Source: Gigaspora margarita
Lineage: Eukaryota; Glomeromycota; Glomeromycetes; Diversisporales; Gigasporaceae
Direction of reading: 5' to 3'
Assembly: GCA_009809945.1 (NCBI GenBank)
Contig: WTPW01000444.1
Location: 188,917-252,916 of the forward strand
Length of the DNA stretch: 64,000 nt
Below are positions 48,756-60,455 of the stretch, piece by piece. Position numbers and translations under genes: made by a program. Position 1 is the stretch's first letter. Each line of letters begins with the position of its first letter. Below the pieces are notes generated by a model that saw only the letters and a program-made list of their open reading frames with translations, was not told where the DNA came from and did not search any database.

Positions 48756-50303
48756 ATCATATGGGCTAGGTGCTACAGAAAAGGGGAAATCAACAAAAAA
48801 AAAGATCTTCGGAAAATCAATTTTTATGTTATAAGCATGCAAAAAGATTTGCACACCAAAAACATTAGTAATTTTTGTGCTAAATAAAAGTTTTTAAATA
48901 TTTGATTAATTATTTAAAATTTTTTTATATTAAATAAAGTAGGATTCAATCTAACTTTTTATATGATTTTTATTATTTCAATACCAATTTATTTTAATAA
49001 TTTTTAATGCAAAACTTTTTGAATTTTTTAAAAAAAAAATTTTTTTTTTTAAAAAAATCTATTTCAACATTTTCGAAAACAATTTGCATTTTTATAAGTT
49101 TGTACTACGCAAATGCATTGATGTACATATAATAAACATGTGATTAAAATTTGAGCAAATTTGGATTACTGGTTAAAAAAAAATTACGTTTTAAAGTTAG
49201 ATAATTAATAAATTATTAAAAATTTATTATATGCTCCAACTTATAGAATTGGTAATAACTTTTGGTCCAATTTGAATGATTTAACTACCAAAATGTTCGT
49301 CTAAATGAGACGATTCTAACAAGCACAAAATCATTAAAACCCAATCACAGGATCCCAAGATCATTCAAATTTTGTATAATTTCAATAGTAATTTTTAAAT
49401 AAATTTCTTTATCATTGAATAACTATTGATCCACCAGCCCGTTTTGAATGATTTAACTGCCAAAATGCTCGTCTCATCGAGATGATTCTAACAAGTCCAA
49501 AAACGTTAAATTCTAATCACAGGATCCCAATATCAATAAAGATTTGTATCATTTTAATCAAATTTGTTATATATACAGTATATATATAAACTAATTTGAT
49601 TAAAATGATACAAATCTTTATCGATATTGGGATCCTGTGATTGGAATTTAACGTTTTGTGCTTGTTAGAATCGTCTCACTGAGGCGAGCATTTTGGTAGT
49701 TAAATCATCCTAAACGGGCTGGTGGATCAATAGTTATTCAATAATAAAGGAATTTACTTAAAATCACTATTGAAATTACAAAACGTTGAACGATCTTGGG
49801 ATCCTGTGATTGGATTTTAAGATTTTGTGCTTGTTAGAATTGTCTCATTTAGACGAGCATTTTGGCAGTTAAATCATTCAAAACGGACCAGTGAATCAAA
49901 AGTTATTACCAATTACAGAAATTGGTACAATTTATATATGTAAATTTTTTTAAAAAAAGTTATTATTAATAAAAGTTTTTATTTTAACAATAATATAATT
50001 AAACTAATTTTATTTTTATAAATTCGAATAGTAAATAAATATTTTGAATTAAAAAAATTAAAAATTAAATTATAAAAAAAAATTTTGAATCATAGCTATT
50101 CGATGTGCAAATCTTTTTGCACCGGACTATATAAGAAATTATAAATTTTGAAGAACTATATTGCAAAATTTTATTAATACAACTACTTTTGTGTTTTAAG
50201 TAAAAAATGATCCTAATTGTATTCTAAATTAATTTATATAAAAAAATTAATTTTCAAAATTTTGTCATTTTCCCTCATTTCTGTAGCACCAAGCCCATAT
50301 GAT
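48756..50303. mobile_element. Large inverted-repeat element containing a palindrome, 1.55 kb
   Basis: Ends ATCATATGGGCTAGGTGCTA and, reversed, ATCATATGGGCTTGGTGCTA, both leading to CAGAAA and GGGAAA. The inside is dominated by the palindrome at 49230-49920. There is no coding frame. The GATCAGGTGTAA motif next to the left end is also found at 8396 and 8630. The superfamily cannot be set because the border duplications are unclear. Confidence 0.7.
49230..49920. repeat. About 690-bp palindrome with tandem repeats in each arm
   Basis: The two arms of about 345 bp are inverted copies meeting in an AT centre near 49578. Each arm holds two direct copies of a block containing AATGATTTAACT, TCGTCT-GAGACGA-like and AATCACAGGATCCCA. 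Part of the same block occurs at 21220-21330. Its length and symmetry could cause replication or cloning trouble. Confidence 0.8.
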
Positions 50304-50390
50304 GTTCGTTGTTTGTTTACATCTGACAGTAAATAATTACGTCATTTTTGGCCAATAAAATCTTATGCATTAAGATTGACGTAATCATTA

Positions 50391-50490
50391 AAGGACCGTT
50401 ATGGGTCCGAAGGACCGGACCGGACCGGGACCGTAAACACTATGATAACGGTCCTCTTAGGGACCGGACCGGACCGGACTGTGCATCCCT
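50391..50490. repeat. GGACCGGACC-rich inverted repeat remnant
   Basis: Two blocks of GGACCGGACCGGACC separated by about 40 bp, in GC-rich contrast to the surroundings. Related GGTCCG-rich blocks lie inside the MULE-like element (3908-4030, 4943-5085). Probably fragments of one MITE family whose ends I cannot define. Confidence 0.5.
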
Positions 50491-50503
50491 ATTCGTGTAT
50501 TTA

Positions 50504-52213
50504 AATTGTATGAACCAATTTTCACTGACAACTAATTTACTTCACTGACGAAGTTTGACTAGATTTTGGTAAGAGCTTGCCTGATTTATTATTAGTGTTA
50601 GAAGTAGATTAGGCCTTTTAATTTTATAGCTTATGGACTCTCCGAATTCTGGATCTCTTCGATGAAATGAGTCAGTGAAGTGTAAATTTTTAAAATCCTA
50701 AAATCTGAGACTTCTAGTATCACTATTTTCTATTGTGGTAAAAAATGATAACTAATTATAATGACAAAAATATGATTGTTATGAGTATGAGAATATAAAT
50801 GCTGTTAAATGTTCTTTAATTTCAATTTTTCAATTAACGTACAAGAATCTTTAAATATTTGAAATGTGCCTTTTTATGTGAAATGATATTTATAGAAAAG
50901 CTTTGTAGAAACAAAAATACTATTTTTTATTTGTGTCTAATACGTTGGGGTTTTTCATAAAAATATGAGCTGTAACTTCTTTGTGTGCTAGTGTTTTGGG
51001 AAGACTCTTTGTACGAATACAGCTCTGACTATTTTGAGTTAATAAATTTTGACCTGACAAAGAGAATTAATTATTATTAGTCTCCCTGTAAAAATATAAC
51101 TATGACTTTTTTGAATCTTAAATAAAATATGATAGGCTCTGAAGGAGGAAAGCAATAGCGGAGACCCTGCAAAAACACAGCTCTAATTTATTGAATCTTG
51201 GAAAGAATGAACCAGTTTCTGAAGAATAATGTTACTAGCTGGGGCCCTTTATATGAACACTATCTTGACTTTCTTGAATCCTTAGTATAAGGATCTCAAT
51301 CACTCATTTACAGCTGTTTTCATAAATTCTGGGACAAAACCTCTTCAACCACATTCTAAGAATCATATAACTTTTCGGAAAACTTTTTACTTTCCTTAGA
51401 ATTTCGATCGTAATTTCAGAAAAATTATATGTTTCTTATATCGAAGAGGTTTCTGAAGTAACTTTTTTGGTGTTCAAGGATTTATGAAAACAACTGTAAT
51501 AAATCCGAGTGAAATTTTAATTAAACGGTACAATTTGACTTTCTAAAACGGTTCACTTAAAATGATTTGCTAGTCAAAGTTTTTGAAGAAAATTCATTGT
51601 GTAAACAGGGATTTTAAATAAAAGAAAATATTTATTTCAGTTCTAGGTTTTCTGATCTAAATGATTATTACAACTAATTTTAATCAAATAGATCGTTCCA
51701 TAAATCATAGGAGGCAATTGGAATTAATAGAATGTTTTTGTTCAAAATTTGTGAAAATTTAGTTGAAAAAAATAGAAATTTTTATATTGCTGTATAAAAA
51801 ACTACAAGATTTAAAGCATTAAGTTTTATGCTGCTTGGTAAACAAACTACAATATTTAATTACTAATATATATAAGAAAATTGGTGTGGAATCTACGGAA
51901 ATATATATATATTTTTTAAGAACAGCTCAACTTAAATTACGATAAGTTATCATTTTTAATTAAATTCACGATTTGTCATGATTATTATATGGTTTAAAAG
52001 ACTTATTTGTAATTCTACTACTAGTTATAATTAAAAAAATACAAAAATTTCAATAGTTTAAACACTAATTATACTTGACTTTGCAATAGATTTTTTCTGA
52101 TAAATAATTTGAACAAAATATATTTATTCATGTTATTTAATCTTTAGCTATAAAAATAAAAATATTATTGATTAATAAACGTTTTTATTTATTACAGAAT
52201 AATAATTATCAAA
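50504..52213. repeat. 3' flank of gene D, shared with genes B and C
   Basis: Colinear with 24400-26492 and 44020-45700; its last 900 bp also matches 13328-14203. No gene lies within. A poly(A) signal for gene D cannot be chosen among several AATAAA-like words. Confidence 0.7.
51311..51496. mobile_element. TA-flanked hairpin MITE, 186 bp
   Basis: Ends CAGCTGTTTTCATAAATTCT and, reversed, CAGTTGTTTTCATAAATCCT, flanked by TA. The arms continue through CCTCTTC. Truncated copies lie in the flanks of genes B (13328-13503) and C (25618-25740) and at 45230-45313, so it predates the triplication. Confidence 0.78.
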
Positions 52214-55200
52214 CTACATACGTGAAATATCGTTATCAGAAATTGATAAATCGATTGTGGTAGAATCTAAAAAAAATAAAGTAAGTTTTATCAATTAAAA
52301 TCGAACATATTATAATAAATGTAAGTGTTTACTTTACCACAATTATTTAGCAATTTTACAGGTGGAATGAATGAAGTATTAAACGGCTCGGAAAGATTTT
52401 TAAAGTTAAGCAGTTTACTTGTAAGTTTATCTTTAAGACAAATTGGCAATTCGGTTGATAATGTTGGAATAATTGCATCTGCAGATTGGAATGCTTTTAA
52501 TATTGCTAATTCATCTTTATCTTCTGCTGTACCCCTATATACAATTTTATACCATTTTGATAATTCATCGAAGATATAAGGAACAGTTGGTCTATTAGTA
52601 GGGATAGCATCCATACATTGCTTTGCTAATTTGGTATAGCACTCAGGGGTGCCTTTAGCAAGTTCAGGACGTAATCCATTACATATTTTAATAGCCAACG
52701 ATTCATCATACTCAATTTCATAATGAGGTGGCCTTCCTGTAGATATTTCAGCCATAATAACACCGAAACTATAAATATCTGCCGCTATTGTATATGGTCG
52801 TCTGTTTAATACTTCAGGAGCAACATAAGGTAAAACTCCATAAATACTATTTTCTAAATCAGATTCATCATTCTTCCTAGATAATCCTAGGTCTGTTATA
52901 TAAGAAATCAGATTTCCATTAATATATTGATTTTGCAATATATTGCCGCTATGAAAATCTCCATGAACATATCCTGCTTCATGAACTTTTTTTAAATTTT
53001 CCGATATATCAACAAGTTGCTTTAATTTGCTTTTCCAATTAAGATCTTTAAAATTTGATAAGAGAAATTTATGAAGACTTCCTCTATTTGCATATTGAAA
53101 TACCATCAAATATTCATTATTAGTTGTATTTTGAGTTAGTCCATACACTTCAAAATTGCTACCCATTAATCTAAGTTCCGTGTAACTTTTAAACTAGTTA
53201 ATTCAATAAATTTTATAGTGTTAATAATTTATTTATTTTAGGGCACAAATAAATCATTCAACTTACTTCTCTTAGAAAATTCTTTTGTGAACCAGATAAT
53301 GTTTTAAGTGCAACTACACATGATGGTGTACGTGATTGTATATATTCTCCAGATACATATGAAACTATCCTTTTGCCATCTAACCATGTTGCTGAAAACA
53401 CTGAGCCAAATCCTCCTTTGTCAATTTTCTGAACATTATATAATCTATTAAAAGGAATCCATTCGATTACGTCTGTGTAGTGTATAGTTTTAAGTTGAAG
53501 CTCTTTAATACAATCATCGACATCTTTATTGCCGCTTGTCCATCCTTGTGTTGCTTTTTGAAGATCACATAATTGACACCAAGCGCGTGATGTGTTATTT
53601 CGTTTGCAATTTGCACATTGTCCACACAAATAAAAATTTCTTTTAAAATCAAAAACTAACAAGTATTCGTCCGTTGAAGTTTCTTGAGTTAGTCCATATA
53701 CAATAAGGCTATTATCCTTTAATTGTATGAGATCTTTAAACTTATAAATAAATAGAATATATTCTTAGATAAAAAATTGATTAATGAATAGTTAAACAAA
53801 TTTTAACTTACTTTGCACAGAACCTCTAATAAATTCTTAGATTCATGCAATATTTTAAGTTTTACTCTACTCAATGGAATGCGTGATTGCGTGGGCTCTT
53901 TAGGGTATTCAACTTGAGTTAACCGTATACCATCTAACCAGACTGCTAAAAACTCTTCACCAACTTTTTGAATGTTATCTAATCTATTAAACGAAATCCA
54001 TTCGATTACACCTTCATAGTTTGTAGCATTAAGTTGTAATTTTTTAATGCAATCGTCGATATTTTTATTTCCACTCGTCCATACTTGTATAGTTTTCTGA
54101 GGGTCACATGTTTGACACCAAGCTGGAGATGTGTTATATCGTTTGCAATTTGCACATTTTCCATTACTATAAGCTCTTTTGGAACCAAAGTCATCAAATA
54201 CCATCATATAATCATTTGTGGTAGTGCTTTGAGTTAATCCATAGACAATATTATTCCTTAATTGCAAATGATTTTTAAACTATAAATAGTTATAAGATGT
54301 ATAATGGAAGTTAAGTATATATTTTTGCTAATTAAATATTCTAAATATAATAAAGCCATATAATATCTTACTTCGTTTAAAATATTTAATAAATTTCGTG
54401 ATCTGGCCACTGTTTTAAGCTTCACTATATATGATGGTGTACGCGATTGTGCGTATCCTTCTATCATTCCACCTGAAACGATTCTTTTACCATCTAACCA
54501 CGTTGCTGAATAATCGGACCCAAATTCTCCGCCAATTTTTTGAACATTATCTAAACAATTGTAAGGAATCCACTCGATTACGTCTTCATAGTTCTTGGCT
54601 TTAAATTGAAATTCCTTAATGCAATCATCGATATCCTTATTTCCACTTGTCCATCCTTGAGTTGTTTTCTGAGGATCACATGTCTGACACCAAGCTTTTG
54701 ATGTGTTATATCGCTTGCAATTTGCACATTGTTCATTATGCTTATATCTTTTAAAATCAAAAACTAATATATACTCTTTTGTTGCAGTGTTTTGTGTTAG
54801 CCCATATACTATACGATTACTATCTGTTGATTGCATAAAACCTTTAAACTTATCATGATAAATTATAAATACATGTATAATATTAGTAAAGCAAATTATG
54901 TATAAAGAACAAATGTAGGTACAATATATTAATAAAGCAAATATGTAAAAATAACAAACTATTTTAACTTACTTTATCTAAAAATTCTAATGAATTTTGA
55001 GAACTATGTAATATTTCAAGCATCACTTTAAATGGTGATGTATGTGCCCGTATATTTTTATATACGCCTCCTACATATCGCACACCATCTAACCAGGTTG
55101 CTAAAACTTCATCACCAATCTTTTGAATATTTTCTAATCTATTAAACGGAATCCACTCGATTTCATCTTTATAGTTCGTAGCTTTAAGCTGAAATTCTTT

Positions 55201-58200
55201 AATACAATCATCGACATCCTTATTTCCACTTGTCCATCCTTGCGTAGTTCTCTGAGGATGACATGTTTGACACCAAGCATAAGACGTGTTATAACGGTTG
55301 CAATTTGCACATTTTCCATGACCCCAATGTCTTTCAGAACCAAATTCATCAAACACCAACATATATTCACGTGTAGTTGTATTTTGAGTTAACCCATATA
55401 CCTTAAGTCCGCTATTCTTTAACATTACATAATCTGTAAACTATTAAATATATAAATGCAAATTAAAATAAGCAATATACAATAGTAAATACAATATTTT
55501 AAATCTTTCATCTTACTTCATTTAACATATATAATGAATTTGGTGATCTAGTTAAAGTTTTAAGCTCAACTTTTTGTACAGGTATACGTGACTGTGTATA
55601 TCTATAACCTTTAGTTTCTTTATATACATATCGTATTCCATCTAACCAGGTTGCTAAACATCTATCACCAATCATTTGAATTCTATCTAATCTATAAAAA
55701 GGAATCCATTCGATTACGTCTTCATAGTTTTTAGCTTTAAGTTGAAATTCTTTAATACAATTATCGACATCTTTATTTCCACTCGTCCATCCTTGTGTTG
55801 TTTTCTGAGGATCGCATGCTTGACACCAAGCTTTTGATGTGTTATATCGGTTGCAATTTGCACATTTTCCATTCCAATAAGCTCTTTTTGAACCAAATTC
55901 ATCAAACACCAACATATATTCATGTGTAGTTGTATTTTGAGTTAATCCATAAACAATTTCACTCTCTAGTTGCAAGTAATTTTTAAACTTAACAAAATAC
56001 ATAATGTACACATAATAACAATAAATTATATAGCCTTACTAATTGAATAATCTTATATAATAAAATAATCTTACTTCTTTTAAAATATTTAATAGATTTC
56101 GTTGATAAGCCAATATTTTAAGCTCCACTTTATGTGACTGCGTGTATTCATTATTCCACCCATCACCATTCAAATGTCGTTTTCCATCTAGCCATGTTGC
56201 TGAAAATCCATCATCAATCTTTTGAACATTATCTAATCTACTAAAATGAATCCACTCGATTGTGCTTTCATAGTTTTTAACTTTAAGTTGAAACTCTTTA
56301 ATGCAATCATCGACATCTTTATTACCACTTGTCCATCTTTGTGTTATTTTTTGAGGGTCACATGTTTGACACCAAGCTGGCGATGTATTATATCGGTTGC
56401 AATTTGCACATTTTCCATTCTTGTCTTCTCTTTTGGAATCAAATTCATCAAATGCTAACATATATTCATTTGTGATTGTGTTTTGAGTTAATCCAAAAAC
56501 GCTTTCATTTCCTAATTGTAAATGATTTTTAAACTACAAAATTTTTATATGTAGATTAGAAGTATATAACGTTACTAATAAAATAATCTACGTATAATAA
56601 AATCGTATAATAACTTACTTCTTTTAAAATATTATTTAATAAATTCTGTGAACTAGCCAATGTTTTAAACTCCACTTTATATGATTGTATACATGACTGT
56701 GTGTATTCATTTTTTCGCCCATTCACATCTAAACGTCGTTTTCCATCTAGCCATGTTGCTGAAAATCCATCACCAATCTTTTGAACATTATCTAATCTAT
56801 TAAAATGAATCCATTCGATTACGGCATCATAGTTTGTAGCTTTAAGTTGAAATTCTTTAATGCAATCATCGACATTTTTATTACCACTAGTCCATCTTTG
56901 TGTTATTTGTTGAGGGTCGCATGTTTGACACAAAGCTTCTGATGTGTTATATCGGTTGCAATTTGCACATACTCCATATTCTCGATATCTTTTGGAACCA
57001 AATTCATCAAATACTAACATATTATCATTTGTGATTGTGTTTTGGGTTAATCCAAAAACGTTTTCAACTCCTAATAGTAGATGATTTTTAAACTACAAAA
57101 TTTTTATAATAGAAGTTAAGTATATAATTTACTAATTAAATGATCTACGCATAATAAATGACTCTGGTATGATTCCCCGAAAGTTAGTTCCCTGCCAGCT
57201 CATTTTTCCGACACTATATCCCCGACAGAATGTTTCACCTACAGCACTTTTTGTTGACAGAATCTTTCCTCGACATACCATGTTCTCGACATCTCCTTTC
57301 CTTGACATCGCATATTTTCGACAAGACATTTATCTGACTTGACATATTTCTAATTTGACTTTTCTCCGACACTAAGTTTTATTGAACGCGACAAGAATGA
57401 TGAACCCAGTGATCATCACATCACGTGAAATCATGCAACACGTCATTTGTTTACTAGCACTATCAACTCGGCCTAAATTATACTATCACCTAACCCTAAT
57501 CTAACCCTAACCCTAACCCTAATTTAGGCCGGTTCTTAAGCATGTGATGTGATTATCACGAATAAATCACTCTACCCAATAATTATATTTAATTGGGTAA
57601 GATCTTGTCGGAAAAAGATGTCGGAAACATGTCATGTCAGAAAAATATTCTTTCTTAAATATGTCATGTCAGTAAAATGTCTTTTCGAAAATGTTCCTGT
57701 CAAGGAAAGGGGATGTCGAAAACATGGTATGTCGAGGAAAGATTCTGTCAACAAAAAAGCTGTAGGTGAAACATTCTGTCGGGGATATAGTGTCGGAAAA
57801 ATGAGCTGGTGGGGAACTAACTTTCGGGGAATCAAGCAACAACCATAATGATAAAATATAACATCTTACATCTTTTAAAATATTTAATAAATTCTGTGAA
57901 CTAGCCAATGTTATAAGCTCTACTTTATATGATGATGTACGTGATTGTGTGTATTTATTTTTCCGTCCATCCCCATCCACACATCGTTTTCCATCTAACC
58001 ATGTTGCTGAAAACTTATCACCAATCTTTTGAATCTTATCTAATCTATTATAAGGAATCCATTCGATTACGTCTTTATAGTTTGTAACATTAAGTTGAAA
58101 TTCATTAATGCAATCGTCGATATTCTTATTTTCACTTGTCCACCCTTGTGCTGTTTTTTGAGGGACACACGCCCGACACCAAGCTCTTGATACGTTATAT

Positions 58201-59354
58201 CGGTTGCAGTTTGCGCATTTTCCATCATTCAAATGTCTCTCAAACCCAAATTCATCAAATACTAACATATACTCATTTTTTGTAGTGTGTTGAGTTAGTC
58301 CATATACTTTAAGTTTACTACTCTTAGATGTCATGATATCTTTAAACTTATATAACAAATGAAAATAAGTACATTTTTGAATGAAATAAAAAATGTATTT
58401 AATAAATAAAAGCTTACTTTTAAAAAGTTTAATGAGTTTTGAAAACCATATAATATTTTAAGGTTCACTCTATATGAAGGTATACGTGATTGCGTGCGTT
58501 CCTGCCAATTTCCCTTATAATCATATATGCGTGAATTTATTCGTATACCATCTAGCCAGTTTGCTATAAATCCTTCCCCAACCTTTTGAATATTATCCAA
58601 TCTATTAAAAGGAATCCACTCAATTACATTTTCATACATTGTGGCTTTAAGTTGAAATTCCTTAATGCAATCATCGACATTCTTAATTCCACTTGTCCAT
58701 CCTTGTATTGTCTTCTGAGGGTCACATGTTCGACGCCAAGCTTCTGAAGTATTACATCGGTTGCAATTTGCACATTTTCCGTATACTCGACGTCTTTTAG
58801 CACCAAATTTATCAAATACTAGCATGTATTCATTTGTCGCGGTGTTTTGGGTTAGTCCATATACTTTAAACGCGGAACCATTTAACTGTATTTCGTTTAT
58901 AATCTTATTAAAATATTTATAGTTATATAAATATGATTAAAATAATAATACAGTATAATAATAATTTAATAACTTACTCCTCTTAACATCTCTAGTAAAT
59001 TTTGTGATCTAGTTAATGTTTTAAGCTCCACTTTATATGATGATATACGTGACTGTGTGTATTCATTTTTCTGTCCATCCCCATCCACACACCGTTTTCC
59101 TGAAAATTTATCACTAATCTTTTGAACATTATCTAATCTATTAAAAGGAATCCATTCGATTATATCTTCAAAAGAACTTGTATTAATTTGAAATGCTTTA
59201 ATACAGTCATCGATATCCTTATTTCCACTTGACCACCCTTGTGTTATTTTCTGAGGGTCACATGCTTGACACCTAGCTTCTGGTGTATTGTATCGGTCGC
59301 AATTTGAACACTTTCAAATTCTTTACTTCGTTTGTAATTAAATTCATCAACCAT
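52214..59354 (-). CDS. Gene D: tandem N-lobe module kinase, best-preserved copy
   Basis: Exons in coding order: E1 58978-59354, E2 58418-58903, E3 57870-58346, E4 56619-57092, E5 56075-56533, E6 55517-55987, E7 54973-55440, E8 54372-54848, E9 53812-54279, E10 53267-53740, E11 52338-53193, E12 52214-52266. Introns are 71-124 bp except the E3/E4 intron (777 bp, with a foldback element). E2-E10 are all open and multiples of 3; E11 is 3n+1 and E12 completes the codon, giving about 1,850 residues ending S-D-N-D-I-S-R-M. Each module has a CX2CX9CX2C ribbon and W-T-S-G-N. E1 lacks one base near its start and has a five-codon loss of W-L-D-G. If E1 is unusable, a Met in E2 (58825, M-L-V-F-D-K-F-G) is an alternative start. 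Intracellular TKL-like Ser/Thr kinase by family; partners are unknown. Confidence 0.85.
52338..53193 (-). CDS. Gene D E11: intact catalytic kinase exon
   Basis: Uninterrupted reading of 285 codons plus one base. Motifs: hinge Y-L-M-V-F-Q-Y-A-N-R-G-S-L-H-K-F-L; catalytic loop Y-V-H-G-D-F-H-S-G-N-I-L; D-L-G; P-Y-V-A-P-E-V-L; D-I-Y-S-F-G-V-I-M-A-E; helix-I region N-R-P-T. The R of H-R-D is G, and D-F-G is D-L-G, as in all three copies, so these are family traits. The post-kinase tail (K-L-L-N-F-K-N-L-S-E-P) is conserved in B and C. The exon has no ATP-binding half of its own, and the phase-0 acceptor before F-K-S-Y-T accepts the helix-C end of E10 or, in principle, of any other module exon. Confidence 0.92.
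53267..53740 (-). CDS. Gene D E10: module with near-intact glycine loop
   Basis: The module that directly precedes the catalytic exon. It has the zinc ribbon C-A-N-C and W-C-Q-L-C, then N-R-L-Y-N-V-Q-K-I-D-K-G-G-F-G-S-V-F-S-A-T-W, V-V-A-L-K-T-L with the ATP-binding Lys, and F-L-R-E with the helix-C Glu. The first glycine of the loop is Asp here (I-D-K-G-G) but Gly in genes B and C. Together with E11 it forms a complete kinase domain. Confidence 0.88.
57161..57850. mobile_element. Foldback MITE inside the E3/E4 intron of gene D
   Basis: Inverted arms of about 230 bp start at ATTCCCCGAAAGTTAGTTCC on both sides (the right one reversed) and contain repeated TGTCGGAAAA and TGTCGAGGAAAG words. The surroundings are intron sequence, which in genes B and C is a normal short intron, so the element enlarged this intron to 777 bp. 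Border duplication is approximate (ATAAT-like). The centre holds CTAACCCTAACCCTAACC, telomere-like. Exonic splice sites on both sides are intact. Confidence 0.85.
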
Positions 59355-59393
59355 AACCGTAATTCAACCAATTTAACTTTGATTACAATTACT

Positions 59394-59450
59394 GTATAGT
59401 ATATATATGAATTGCATGTAGCACAAAATGCTATTTAGAATGCTTCCCGG
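59394..59450 (-). promoter_or_regulatory. Conserved TATA-rich upstream block, gene D
   Basis: TATAGTATATATATGAATTG followed by ATTTAGAATGCTT, in the same place as in genes B and C, about 45 bp from the E1 start codon. A putative core promoter by conservation. Confidence 0.5.
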
Positions 59451-59896
59451 TATTTACTAAAAAAGTTACACGAGAATTTATTGAAGATATAAACAGTAAT
59501 CAAAATATTTGTATGGTCGTTTTTAGTTGATTTTTAGGTTATCGTCACCCCTCCCCCTCGCTTAACTGCCCTCCCGAAAATTAAACAAGCCAATCACAAT
59601 GCAGTATAAACTTTGTTAATCATGTGATTAATGTTGACCAATGAGATTTGATCAAGATTTGTTTAATTATATGTGTTTGTTTAATCCCTCCATGACTGAA
59701 CTTAATATTGGCGCTAACCTAAAAATCAACTAAAAATGACCTATTTAGAAATCAAACATAAATTTTTTTTATATTTGTTTTCTATAGATATTGCTTTTTT
59801 CTTCTGTAACCAATTCAAAATTACAGAAATATGATGTATTTCAATATTGATTAAAAAAAAAATCTGGTACGTATCATATATTAATTAATATAATGA
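59451..59896. other. Gene D upstream flank, no gene seen
   Basis: Partly shared with the gene C flank. 59515-59750 is a less AT-rich insert with an approximate inverted pair (GTCGTTTTTAGTTGATTTTT near 59517 and AAAAATCAACTAAAAATGAC near 59720), probably another small MITE. Confidence 0.5.
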
Positions 59897-60455
59897 AGAT
59901 CCTCGGGTCAATAGCGCAGTGGTTAGCGCTCCAGGGTCACAAACAGAAGGTCGCGAGTTCAAGACCAACGGGCGGCGAAAACTCTGCAAGGACCGGTTTG
60001 GAAAATGATCTTTGAGAGGATTTCCATTTAGGATTAAGAATGGATTCATACGGAAGAATGCAGTCACCGGCATAGCCACGAGGCCGGGGACGACCAGAAA
60101 AGGCGTAATCCGTCAACAAATGACGTTAACTTTGAGAGAGCCCGCCGTAACCACAGAAAAAGGGGGCACCTGACGATCCTACGCCGACCGCAAATGGAAA
60201 GTGGTTCTCGAGGCAGACGAAAAATGGTCGACCTATATAGCGATCCGGCGGGATTTGTAGTTCCTTAAAGCTACCTATGATCCGAGAGGTACGGGGCACC
60301 GAACGTGGTGGGCTTGCTGGAGTCAGTCGGGATAAACGGACTATGGAGGGAGGTATAGTTTAGCTAGGAAACCCCGAATGTACATATATAATGTAACACA
60401 AAAATTGACATAATGAAGAGGTCACTCGACGTCCTCAGGTAATTACTACCTTGGG

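Noticed and set aside
57549-57848. 99-codon plus-strand frame and matching minus frames 57132-57329, 57632-57835
   Set aside because: They arise from the inverted TGTCGGAAAA-type repeats of the foldback element in the gene D intron.
59905-59975. Functional tRNA gene
   Set aside because: The A and B boxes are present, but the flanking arms do not pair as a tRNA and the block continues into a 600-bp body with poly(A) and target duplication; it is a SINE head.
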